Assembly: GCA_028753945.1 (NCBI GenBank)
Contig: JAPNXP010000015.1
Span: forward strand, 2,232,001-2,296,000
Length of the DNA: 64,000 bases
Direction: 5' to 3'
Source: Hexactinellida sp. DTS-2022
Lineage: Eukaryota > Porifera > Hexactinellida
This document shows, in pieces, positions 10,773-20,540 of this stretch (positions are counted from its first letter, which is position 1; every line of letters begins with the position of its first letter). Made by a program: the position numbers and the translations under genes. The notes under the pieces are model-generated. The model made no database searches. It had not been told where the DNA came from and was given only the letters and a program-made list of their open reading frames with translations.

Positions 10773-13006
10773 AAATACAATGCATAAAGATTGGAATAAT
10801 TATTGATACTTGTCATTTCAACAGCGCGTACAATAAATCCGATACTATGTAAAAACAGTTTTCTCACTTCTTTTTGTAGTTTAAATTTTTTATTTATATG
10901 AAATCCTATGCTGTGCATTAAATGAGCCGAACATAAGTGAAGAATTACTTTAAAGTCCGTCTCATTAACTGCAGAATTTACATCTACCATATTCCAACAC
11001 TTATGGAGATAAGTATCTATATCACACTTGAGAAAAATACTACAAGAACTGTGAATCAAAACCCAGCTGAAATCTATTTCAACTTGTGAAATGTTTAGAT
11101 CGCCCAGTATTTTCTTTGCATCAAGGGACCATTTGTGCAAAAAATAACTTATTTCAGCACTGGTGTGTCCTGAACTAATCATTTCTGCTAGTGGAATTGG
11201 ACTAGTGGAGTAAGTAGGATGTCTTACAGTTAGAGCGTAATAGAATACTTTCTTTAGTGAGGGTTCTATTTTCCTAACAATTGATCCTGTGGCATCCAAG
11301 TGAAGAACAATTCTTGTATCTTTAAACAATTTCAATATTTTGATTTGATCTTCAGTGTACATATGTACAATAAAAGGATTATGACTTAGTGACTGTATGT
11401 AACCTCTAACATGAAGGCCAATAACACTATTTCTATAATACTGTTGTAAGCTAATTAACTCAGTCCAGTTATCATTAGAATACCTCTGTAAACTAGACAA
11501 ATCAAATTTAGCTTTTCGCAGGACTGCAGAACTTCTAACCTTATTTAGGTTACCATAATTAAGCGCTAAGTTTGTGTTCTCTACAGAATCAAATTGATCA
11601 TAGAAATAAGCATTTACAGATGTATCTGCTACCCCTCTAGCTACTTCTAACCTATGCGAATGTGATAAATTTCGTGAGTGCACAGTTGTATTATCGAAAT
11701 GCTGTTCAGATAAGGTTCCATAAGCTACATACTCCACAATAATATTTTCATCAATTTTACACTCCAACAGCTCTTTCTTTATTACAAATGTAAATTCAAA
11801 ACAATCTTTAAACTTACACACTGCTTTAGCTCTAAAAAAACAGCTATTTTGTTTTCTACTACTAAGTTTATTAACCTTTTTGTATTGAAAAGAAAGAACA
11901 CATACAAAATTTCCCTCGATTTTTGAACTAAATAAATTGGTCCAATCTTTAGAAAATACTACAGAGTCTCCATGAATTAGTGTAATACTTTTCCATTCCA
12001 TTCCACTTAGCAAAAATTCACCACAGATTTCCTCACTAAACATGGATTGTTCAACTATGATTTCATTACCCAGAGTACTGTCGTCATCTACTGATGGCAC
12101 TAGCAATTTGGACTCAGGGATATTAGAGGTAATATCAATTTCAGGTTTCGGGTCATCGGTAGATGACAATACCGGGACTTGTTGATTTGAAGAAGAAGAA
12201 GAGGTATGATGCAATTTTAGGCACAGAGATTCATGAAATGAGCTTAAAGTATCTGAACTTTCTCGACAGGCTAGAATAAAGCTAGTGAATAAATCTAGTT
12301 GTTGCACTGTGATAGCTATATATGAATTCCCGAATAGCTCTAATATCCTACAACTAATGTTTTCAACTAAAATCCACGCTTCCACTAAGTTACAATTTCG
12401 CCTGATTAGTCGAATCCATTGCATTGACTCCATTAGACAGCAACTAAACTTTTTCGACTGGTCGTGGAGTTTGTCATCCACTAGCATGATCTCACCACTA
12501 ACAAGCGGACACTCTAAGCTGAAAAATTTCATTGCATCTAACCATAGACTATTATTACAGTTTATGAATGACCAAAAATGGCTATCAGTCCTCCCTGTAT
12601 GAGGAGGAGGAGAAGCTATCTTAGACATGAGACCGTAAAGCTGGCAGTCATCGCAACCAGATGCCAATAAACCTAGCAAACTGTTATTCGTTACGTCTCG
12701 CTGTAAACTAGGAAAACTGAAATCGATTTCATCCAAACTCCTCTTACTGAGTTCTACAGTGTCAGGATATGAGCTAGCAGATACTAACTGAGTACTGATA
12801 TGCTCTACTGCCAATTGGGATACATCATTGGTAATGATAGACTTACGCGTACTGATCATTTGCTTTACGAGATGCTGAAAGTTTCCTCTATTCAATCTCC
12901 ATTTGGAGCTGAGAGAATCGCGCTTAGTAGCCTTGTTTTTTCCAAAAAGAATAATTGATAATTTTCCCCAGACAGATTTTGGCTTATGTTTGTCTCCTTT
13001 GTTCAA
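10769..13006 (-). CDS. MULE-like DDE transposase, N-terminal and core part
   Basis: 745 codons starting MNKGDKHKPKSVWGK. The first 450 residues are unassigned. The core shows VLHLDATGSIVRK near residue 570 (first Asp), a context like AEMISSGHTSAEI, then QVEIDFSWVLIHS near 645 (second Asp) and LHLCSAHLMHSIG near 691 (the Cys/His pair typical between the second Asp and Glu of MULE transposases). The expected Glu is missing here but present in the overlapping next frame (SNAIVENW). The two frames therefore probably derive from one protein. It presumably cuts and joins DNA at the 336-bp-unit inverted repeats. The frame ends TAT TTA TGA at 10769. Confidence 0.75.
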   Translation of the reverse strand: MNKGDKHKPKSVWGKLSIILFGKNKATKRDSLSSKWRLNRGNFQHLVKQMISTRKSIITNDVSQLAVEHISTQLVSASSYPDTVELSKRSLDEIDFSFPSLQRDVTNNSLLGLLASGCDDCQLYGLMSKIASPPPHTGRTDSHFWSFINCNNSLWLDAMKFFSLECPLVSGEIMLVDDKLHDQSKKFSCCLMESMQWIRLIRRNCNLVEAWILVENISCRILELFGNSYIAITVQQLDLFTSFILACRESSDTLSSFHESLCLKLHHTSSSSSNQQVPVLSSTDDPKPEIDITSNIPESKLLVPSVDDDSTLGNEIIVEQSMFSEEICGEFLLSGMEWKSITLIHGDSVVFSKDWTNLFSSKIEGNFVCVLSFQYKKVNKLSSRKQNSCFFRAKAVCKFKDCFEFTFVIKKELLECKIDENIIVEYVAYGTLSEQHFDNTTVHSRNLSHSHRLEVARGVADTSVNAYFYDQFDSVENTNLALNYGNLNKVRSSAVLRKAKFDLSSLQRYSNDNWTELISLQQYYRNSVIGLHVRGYIQSLSHNPFIVHMYTEDQIKILKLFKDTRIVLHLDATGSIVRKIEPSLKKVFYYALTVRHPTYSTSPIPLAEMISSGHTSAEISYFLHKWSLDAKKILGDLNISQVEIDFSWVLIHSSCSIFLKCDIDTYLHKCWNMVDVNSAVNETDFKVILHLCSAHLMHSIGFHINKKFKLQKEVRKLFLHSIGFIVRAVEMTSINNYSNLYALYL

Positions 13007-13019
13007 AGCATCTCTTACG

Positions 13020-14013
13020 CACGGGTCTCTGAAATCATAATCTCGGTTAAAAAAATACGGACCTTACTAAATTAACAGGTTAGAAAGAGCATTTCATGTA
13101 CTTTTTAAATTTGTTTTGAATAAAATATTTCCATCACACAATTTTTACCTAGTGTGAATTCATAATTTGGTGTCAAATATTTATCGAATTTTTATTTTTA
13201 TTATCATAATTAACATAAAATAACATATTACAGGTTTATTTTTATCTCAAGTAAATAAATTTGCATATTAATTAGATTAACATATGGAGTAGTTGGTGAA
13301 ATTAGCCTCGTAAACTGCGTTATAGAAGCATTTTGGATAACTTTCAACATCTTGATTGCATTTGTATCTATTCCAGACCTTCATAAAGCGTGAGTGAGAG
13401 GATTCAACTGCTTGTTCTGAAACACATCCAAGACCCTTTCCAGGAGGAAGGTATTTCTGTAGAAAAGGTACAATGTGGCGACAAATAATATGGACTTTTG
13501 TTGAACATGGTAGTCCTGTTCTATTAAAAGCCTCTTCAAATTGATGAATATGTTCAATATATTCAATTTCAATATTCGTCCCGAAGCACGATGTAACCAC
13601 ATCATTAAACCTCTTCATGGCGATGAAGGCGGAGTTTGAAGGAGGAAAAGCCAGTTCATCACACATTTTGAGCAGCTTGCGCATCGCATTTCCCTCAAAT
13701 GCATTTCCATGGTAGGTACTCCGTTGTATATTGTTTATTTTAAGAAGATTTTCATGTGCGAGTGTTTCTTCTTCAGACATTGTCGTAAGTAGGGCATCAT
13801 ATAGCTTTTGTCCCACCCCTAACATTAAATGTAATTCAGGAATATTGAACCTATCCATTGTATCGGACATCCATATTCCTATTGAAGGGAGATCTTCCAC
13901 GCCCATACAATCTATTGCATGTTTTTTGGCTTCACCGCTGTACACTGTAGAAAGCTTGTCGAACATCGTTGAGTGTAGAAGAGAAGATCTGGATATGATT
14001 TCAGAGACCCGTG
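13020..14013. repeat. 19-bp inverted repeat flanking the third transposon ORF
   Basis: The sequence cacgggtctctgaaatcat at 13020-13038 reappears as its exact complement at 13995-14013. The intervening 0.96 kb contains the 229-codon frame, and 13040-13276 is AT-rich without a gene. This may mark the ends of a nested element, but no target duplication was found. Confidence 0.45.
13277..13966 (-). CDS. Transposon-encoded protein fragment (third ORF of the foldback element)
   Basis: 229 codons. The C-terminal half has the pattern GKGLGCVSEQAVESSHSRF followed by WNRYK, and an earlier NAFEGNAMRKLLKM. I recall these from the C-terminal part of uncharacterised transposase-like proteins repeated in invertebrate genomes. 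The N-terminal domain that should precede it is absent, so this is probably a fragment. Upstream, in another frame, an ATG near 14074 opens about 36 codons (MTSIEQFVEALQ), which might be a lost first exon. It may be part of the host transposon or a nested insertion: a 19-bp inverted repeat flanks it at 13020-13038 and 13995-14013. Confidence 0.5.
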   Translation of the reverse strand: MFDKLSTVYSGEAKKHAIDCMGVEDLPSIGIWMSDTMDRFNIPELHLMLGVGQKLYDALLTTMSEEETLAHENLLKINNIQRSTYHGNAFEGNAMRKLLKMCDELAFPPSNSAFIAMKRFNDVVTSCFGTNIEIEYIEHIHQFEEAFNRTGLPCSTKVHIICRHIVPFLQKYLPPGKGLGCVSEQAVESSHSRFMKVWNRYKCNQDVESYPKCFYNAVYEANFTNYSIC

Positions 14014-14121
14014 TACGCTATCGAAGCTTTCATAGCCGAGTTTCTGGAGAGCTTCGACGAATTGCTCTATTGAAGTCATTACTAGATGAAATAATAATAA
14101 TAATTATAATTAATCAATACA

Positions 14122-15316
14122 TATAGTATACGAGCCCTTCGGTCTCGGTCGCTTTGCGACAGATCGGTGCTACGCACCTCAAGTTAACTTACTCCTCACA
14201 CGTTATGATTTTGAATTTTCATTAATTTGTTTACCTATTTGTGTAAACAACAACAACAACAACAACAAATACTCATATTATAATTTTATAAATGCGAAAT
14301 TCGTGTTCAGCACACTTGTTTACTTATAATACCCGTTGAAAGCTAACTTCTAGGTTGATTTTGAATTTTCATTAATTTGTTTACCTATTTTGTGTAAACA
14401 ACAACAACAAATATTCATATTATAAATTATAAATGCGAAATTCGTGTTCAGCATAATTGTTTACCTATAATACCCGTTGAGAGCAAACTTCTAGGTTAAT
14501 TTTGAATTTTCATTAATTTGTTTACTTATTTGTGTCAACAACAACAAATATTCATATTATAAATTTATAAATGCGAAATTCGTGTTCAGCATAATTGTTT
14601 ACCTATAATACCAGTTGAAAGCTAACTTCTAGGTTGATTTTGAATTTTGATTAATTTGTTTACTTATTTGTGTAAACAACAACAACAAATATTCATATTA
14701 TAAATTATAAATGCGAAATTCGTGTTCAGCATAATTGTTTACCTATAATACCCGTTGAGAGCAAACTTCTAGGTTAATTTTGAATTTTCATTAATTTGTT
14801 TACTTATCTGTGTCAACAACAACAAATATTCATATTATAAATTTATAAATGCGAAATTCGTGTTCAGCATAATTGTTTACCTATAATACCAGTTGAAAGC
14901 TAACTTCTAGGTTGATTTTGAATTTTGATTAATTTGTTTACTTATTTGTGTAAACAACAACAACAAATATTTATATTATAAATTTATAAATGCGAAATTC
15001 GTGTTTAGCATACTTGTTTACCTATAATACCCGTTGAAAGCTAACTTCTAGGTTGATTTTGAATTTTCATAAATTTGTTTACCTATTTTGTGTAAACAAC
15101 AACAATAAATATTCATATTATAAATTTATAAACGCGAAATTCGTGTTCAGCATACTTGTTTACCCCTTATAACTTTTGTTTACCAATTATAACATTTGAA
15201 AGTTAGTTTATGTCTCATATATAAATGCGGTTTCTATTCCCCCATCACTTTAATACAATCCGGACAAACAAACAAACACACACACAAACACACAACAATC
15301 GAGATTTAATAATATA
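14122..15316 (+). mobile_element. Satellite-bearing mobile unit, copy 1
   Basis: The head at 14122-14200 begins cgagcccttcggtctcggtc with small hairpins. It is followed by seven tandem units of about 141-147 bp (motif ttgtttacctatttgtgtaa, then an AAC microsatellite, ending gctaacttctaggttga). A tail runs from cttgtttaccccttataact through aatccggacaaacaaac and a CA tract to cgagatttaataata. The second full copy is at 43208-44452. Near-identical 45-bp sequences (gtcattactagatgaaataa) lie just before this unit (14076) and after it (15366), so it has split a pre-existing sequence or been duplicated with it. Noncoding. Confidence 0.7.
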
Positions 15317-15332
15317 GATATATACTACTACA

Positions 15333-15603
15333 GTAGAACCTCGTTAGTACGAACACGGTTAATTAAGTCATTACTAGATGAAATAATAATAATTATTATA
15401 ATTAATCAATACATATATATATACTACTACAGTAGAACCTCGTTAGTACGAACACGGTTAATTAATACGAATTTCCGGATAAGAAGAACAGTTCCACAAA
15501 ATCAGGTCCTTACAATGGCGATTGAATGGGTATTACTCCGGTTAATACGAACTCCGGATAAAGCGAACAAATTTTTATTGTCCGTTGGTATCGACTGCAT
15601 ATA
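15333..15603 (+). mobile_element. pogo/Tigger-like MITE fragments
   Basis: The end sequence cagtagaacctcgttagtac occurs twice (15333 and 15429). The first copy is cut off after about 33 bp and the second continues through cggataaagcgaac to about 15603. It is the same family as 26758-26908, 33811-34485 and 39166-39308. The remaining 15604-16101 is AT-rich and shows nothing recognisable. Confidence 0.6.
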
Positions 15604-16101
15604 GTAATTATATTAGTATTCGAGGCCGGCGGTATTTCCTTCCGCCGGACTTGGGCATCCAAAGCTTGAAGGCCACGTTATTGCAAATTAAATTTTAGAT
15701 CTGATCATTCAAAATGTAGTGGTAAAAATATCGGTCCGGCCATGGCCTGCCCTGGTATTATTAAAATAAATAACAAAGTAGCTAAAAGGCAAATAAAATA
15801 AAAAAACTCACTTGAATTGGAAGAATCGACTTGGAGGTATAAAGAAGAGAGCAGAAAATAAATGAGAAGAAAATGGAGATGAGAAATATGCTGTAAAGTC
15901 AAAAAGATCTTTGAAAAAAAAGTGAAAAGTGTGTTTGAAAAAAATGAAATAAATTCGAAGAAAATCAAGTACACGTAGAAGAAAGGCAGTGTACCATTTA
16001 TAGTGAGAAATCATTGAATTATAAACAAAGGATATAATAAATTCTGATCAATAGTTATTAGACAACATATTCTACATTGTGGATATTGGATAGGTATTCA
16101 A

Positions 16102-16465
16102 ATCATCATTGTAAGCCGATTTTAGAAAAATTTATGTTAATAATATTTTTTCAAAAATGAATATTTTGTTTTGAAATTTGCATGACAGGTTGTCATAGGT
16201 GAGATAGACATGTGATTAAAAGGAAAATTTGATTTGATGGATAATTTTTGAGTTATTATGGAAAAACCGAGGTCTAAATTTGAGCGAAAATTGCTGAGTC
16301 ATCTTAAGGAATTTTGACATTTTGGGATTATATATGGGTTGTCACAACTTTCATCTTCCCGCTGATGTGAAAATTTTTCACGTACAGCGTAAACTTTTTG
16401 AGTTATTAGCATAAACGTGAGGTCTGCGAATCCGCCGATGAATCCGCCGCTAAGATAACACTCGT
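16102..16465. repeat. Right terminal inverted repeat, single unit
   Basis: Reverse complement of one left-repeat unit, from tcatcattgtaagccg inward to the outer end ctaagataacactcgt. The 9-bp duplication aatttcctc follows immediately. Confidence 0.9.
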
Positions 16466-16506
16466 AATTTCCTCTTGATTTATGTCGTTATGACATTGTT
16501 TTAAAT

Positions 16507-18622
16507 GGGATACGGACAGTTCGGTACAGGGACATTTCGGTACAGACAATTCGGTACGGACAGTTCGGTACACGGACAATTCGGTACAGGACAGTTCGGT
16601 ACGAATTTTTTTTTGATATGTAATTAACGAGGGATAATCCAGTTTAATGAATGAAATATTGAGTAATAATATGAAGAATTATATAATGGTATAGATAATT
16701 ATGAGTTGTTCATTCCAATCCTATGAGCCACACCCTGTAGAAACTCTATAGGTTGCCTATGAAAGTAACTCTGCTTGAAGTAAATGAGTTGTTATTGTAA
16801 AGTCGACTTACCCGGGGGTGTGAATTGATATTTGGATGTTATAACACCTTCAGTACACTGGAATTATGTTTCAGATTCCCGGTCTTCTAACAACAACAAG
16901 TTATTGTAAATGTAAAGATAGTTCTAGGAGAAATGCATAAATAGTAAATATTCTGTAGCTTTGTACGTACATATAAGCAAATTCAACCAATGGCAACAAA
17001 TCAGGATATAGTTGAATTTAAGCTTATCAAGTCAAGCAGAGGAGGGCAAAAACTAATTGAAGGAGGTTTGTGTTCGACAAACAAAGAATCTGTAGTGATG
17101 TTACTCATTGGCAATGTGAGAAAAAAGGTGAGTGCAAAGCAAGATTGCACACTAAGGGTATGATTATAGTGAAGAGAACAAACGAGCACCTCCATGGACC
17201 GGATATGATCGCATTAAGTTGTCTCGAAACTAAAACAGGGATTAAACGGAAAGCACAGGAAACTTAGGATACCACACATCACATCATCGGTGAACATTTA
17301 ATGACTGTTACTCAAGGGTCAGCTACTAAACTACCAAAAATTGATAGCATCAAGCGTACAATACGGCGTCAACGACAGATAGCGAACAATGTGCATCCAC
17401 AACCCACTCTCGTGTTACCTGTGGAATATCAGCAAACTACCAAAGGAGATCAGTTTCTTCTTTATGACTCTGGTCAGGAACAGTCACAACGGTTTTTGAT
17501 TTTCGGGACTATTCAGAATATAGAGATGCTACGGAATTCTCAAATTTGGCTAGCTGATGGCACATTCAAATCAGCCCCGGCGCTCTTTGCACAAGTGTAT
17601 GTCATCCATTCACTCCGTGGCGGACCAAATGCTTATGAGGATGGTCATTTGATCCCTTGCTTGTTTATCTTACTTCCAAGTAAGACAGAGGCTATATACT
17701 CAAGAATGTGGGAGCAGATACAGACTCTTTGTCCGGATGCTCAGCCGACACATCTAATTATTGATTTCGAGAAAGCCGCCATCAATAGTTTCCGACTCAT
17801 CTGGTATAACACTAACGTTAAAGGCTGCTTTTTTCACCTCACTCAAAACATATGGCGTAAAGTCCAAGCCGAAGGTCTACAATCAGATTATAATAACGAC
17901 GAAGAACTTGCACTAAAAATCCGTCATTTGCCAGCTCTTGCGTTTGTCTCACCCTTCGACGTGCGGGAATACTTTGAGACTGCGATCGAGCACCTCCCCA
18001 ATCCTGGGTTACAAGGCCTCGTCCTATACTTTGAACAAACATACATCGGGCGCACACTTGCAGGTGGTTTCCATCAAGAACCACTGTTTCCTATCCAGAT
18101 GTGGAACCAACATCATGAAGTATCTCAGGGAATTCCAAGGACGACTAATGCAGTGGAGGCTTGGCATAGATCGTTTAATGCAACTGTAGGATGTTATCAC
18201 CCTAACATCTGGCGTTTTATCGATGCACTCAAACCTGAGCAAGGGCTTGTTGAAGTCAAACAGGCGAAATTTATCGCTGGAGATAAGCCAACTAAACGTC
18301 GAAAAGACAACGCTAATGAAGAGGGTCTTAAAAATTTAATACAGAGTTACTTTCATAGGCAACCTATAGAGTTTCTACAGGGTGTGGCTCATAGGATTGG
18401 AATGAACAACTCATAATTATCTATACCATTATATAATTCTTCATATTATTACTCAATATTTCATTCATTAAACTGGATTATCCCTCGTTAATTACATATC
18501 AAAAAAAATTCGTCCCGAAATGTCCTGTACCGAACTGTCCTGTACCGAATTGTCCGTGTACCGAACTGTCCGTACCGAATTGTCTGTACCGAAATGTCCA
18601 TGTACCGAACTGTCCGTATCCC
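16507..18622 (+). mobile_element. MULE transposon with FLYWCH-type transposase
   Basis: 2116 bp with inverted repeats of about 270 bp (16507-16775 and 18347-18622). The ends are gggatacggacagttcggta and its complement, flanked by a perfect 9-bp duplication gttttaaat (16498-16506 and 18623-18631). The outer 90 bp of each repeat consist of six tandem variants of ggacagttcggtaca. It lies 32 bp from the outer end of the foldback transposon. Encodes one broken transposase. Confidence 0.9.
16990..18416 (+). pseudogene. MULE transposase with FLYWCH zinc finger, two disruptions
   Basis: The frame from ATG 16990 (MATNQDIVEFKLIKSS) shifts by one base near 17067, within what should be the start of the zinc finger. 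The finger continues in the frame of 17070 as THWQCEKKGECKARL followed by NEHLHGPD. That frame meets a TAG at 17265 and then continues, same frame, into the catalytic part. There WLADGTFKSAP (first Asp, near 17552), LIIDFEKAAI (second Asp, near 17765), VKGCFFHLTQN (Cys/His) and TNAVEAWHRSF (Glu, near 18155) are all present. The catalytic residues are intact but the gene cannot make a full protein without suppressing both lesions. The 3' end overlaps the right inverted repeat. Confidence 0.85.
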
Positions 18623-18763
18623 GTTTTAAATGCCTTCTTAGTTTGATGAAGTCTTTTCCGAAAAGGGTACACGAAATTTTAGGAATTGTTGCCATGATGA
18701 AAAATATTATTTGAAGTTTACTTAATTGTTATTAACTTTTATAGTCTACAAAAGACATGTAGG

Positions 18764-18930
18764 GTTTCATTTGGGGGGTCCCCCCCAATTTTGGGAGGGA
18801 CCCCCCCAAATTTGCCAACTTTCGTTTCATTTGCGGGGGACCCCCCAAGTCTGCGAATTATAAAATTCATTTGGGGGGGACCCCCCAAGTTTGGGGGTGA
18901 CTTCCCCAAATCTATGAATTTTTCCAGTCC
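18764..18930. repeat. G-rich/C-rich palindromic repeats
   Basis: Four close motifs of the form ttcatttgggg followed by ccccccaa occur, each able to pair G run with C run. A related short palindrome is at 45904-45948. They are probably MITE-derived and may form hairpins or quadruplexes. The surrounding 18632-19521 contains no supportable gene. Confidence 0.55.
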
Positions 18931-19521
18931 TTTTGGGACTTCGCATAACCGACGAAATTGCATTTATGATCCTACAAGCTTTCCGACTTGGTGCGCAGGG
19001 CGTTGACTGTATATAATATTGTTGATGATATTATTTTAAGTCAGTATACTCGATTCACAAGGCAGGATCAAGGGGAACTCAAGGGAAGTTCATTCTCTAT
19101 CAAATTGAGAGTACAGGCGAAATCGTCCCCCCCCCCCCTAAATGCATGGGAAAAGAGGCAAAAACCCCGATAGGCAAAACAATTCGATTTCAACTGTACG
19201 TATATGGATTGTGTTATGGATAAACAAGTATGTGCAAGGGGGGGAAATAACCGGGGAGGAAAAAACACCCGATATCGACTTTACCTAAGGATCAAAGCTT
19301 TGGTATCAGTCAATGTACATTATTATAGATAAATTTATCCCACTCAAGGGCTGAAAGTTCTATGTGAACAACCCAGATAGTGGAAGCAAACGAATTGTGC
19401 AAATTGTGTATAAATCCCAGTACCGCTAAAGGAATGAATGCATACATAGAATGAATATTTATTATTGTAAAGGAATCTCATTATGAATGATTTGTCTCTA
19501 CTCTCTAAATGATGATAGAAT

Positions 19522-19671
19522 CTACTTTGACATCTCTTTTCTCACAACTGATATTATAGGTTCATAATGTGAGGCCTCATTTCCAAGATAAATTGCTTGG
19601 TCGCTTGGATTATTTCTTCCTACTTTGGGGTTAAATCCTTTGAAAGAAAATTGTGAAATATACAAAGCCAT
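19522..19671 (-). pseudogene. Relic of an OTU-protease C-terminus
   Basis: On the minus strand an open frame of about 50 codons ends AIYLGNEASHYEPIISV plus nine residues before TAG at 19522. HYEPIISV is identical to the end of the OTU domain of the foldback transposon at 9342, but the preceding residues differ clearly. This is therefore a fragment of a related, not identical, gene. The frame is closed upstream by TAA at 19674. No other OTU motif is seen nearby. Confidence 0.55.
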
Positions 19672-19792
19672 TTAATAGTGTGATAATTACTTGTTCACTT
19701 TAGTCATTTACTTCGAGTCATAATTCATTGAGCAATTAATTGGAAGTGTTGCAAGTCAGATTGACGAAATTATATGAAGTCTTACATAATCC

Positions 19793-20391
19793 AGGCCCGT
19801 GCGAGCCTATTTTTACCTGACCAGGTCAAACCTAATTAGAGTAAACATCTGTCCCCATGAGTTAATGAGTTTCTCATTGACATACTTTTAGCAAACATTA
19901 GCAAAAAAATTCTATTATTAGTGCGCAGCACTTTTTGATTAATGATCCGAAATAAACGTATTTGAATGCATTTCTTAATACTGCAATCTCTTAATTCCTC
20001 TTAGTATAAGGGTACAGGGATTCCCAGGACGAGCTAGCGAAAAAGAAAATTTTGGGCATCCATGTATTTAGGCCACTGTACAGGGTAAGATTGAAACCAC
20101 TTACTGGGAATTGACTCATATAGGTTGGCAGGTATAATTATAACAAATTTAATTAAATGTACATAGTACGTATTTGACGTAATATCTAGATTCTCGATGG
20201 AGTCCCCTTTTCAGCGCTTTATTCGTATATAACAATAATAATTGTTTTGAAACTCATCAGTTAGTGAGAACCTGGTTTAATGACCAAGTTGACCTGGTCA
20301 TATGGCCAGGTCAACCTGGTCAGAACCTGGTCTGGATAAATCCTACCCAGGTTTGACCTGGTCAGTTTGCATTAGTGGCACGGCCCTGCAT
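19793..20391 (-). mobile_element. hAT-like MITE, copy 2 (inverted)
   Basis: Nearly perfect reverse complement of 6332-6919. Flanked by cataatc on both sides (just before 19793 and just after 20391), consistent with a hAT-type duplication of about 8 bp. Noncoding. Confidence 0.75.
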
Positions 20392-20540
20392 AATCTCATG
20401 TTAAGACAGTTGTCTATCCCAATATCACAGTATCTTTTAGTGATGTATATACACAAAGGACAAATGATGTTCCAGATGTTATCTTTTCTTCCCCCGAATC
20501 TTCGCAGCAATCTATTGAGGATTAATTCTTCACACCAGAT

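Larger units (their letters stand above)
7557..16465 (-). mobile_element. Foldback/MULE-type transposon carrying an OTU protease gene
   Basis: Ends are ACGAGTGTTATCTTAG at 7557 and its complement ending at 16465. Both sides are flanked by the same 9-bp duplication aatttcctc (7548-7556 and 16466-16474), the length typical of MULE insertions. The left inverted repeat has three tandem 336-bp units and the right one unit, the asymmetric foldback architecture. Inside, on the minus strand, are a DDE transposase split over two overlapping frames, an OTU cysteine-protease domain, and a third transposase-like fragment. A satellite-bearing element and MITE copies have inserted at about 14.1-15.6 kb. 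The superfamily call rests on the DDE motif layout plus the 9-bp duplication. The stretch 8595-9341 between the left repeat and the OTU gene is AT-rich with no convincing gene. Confidence 0.8.

Noticed and set aside
7557..16465. Long terminal repeat retrotransposon
   Set aside because: The terminal repeats are inverted, not direct, and no reverse transcriptase, integrase or gag frame is present.
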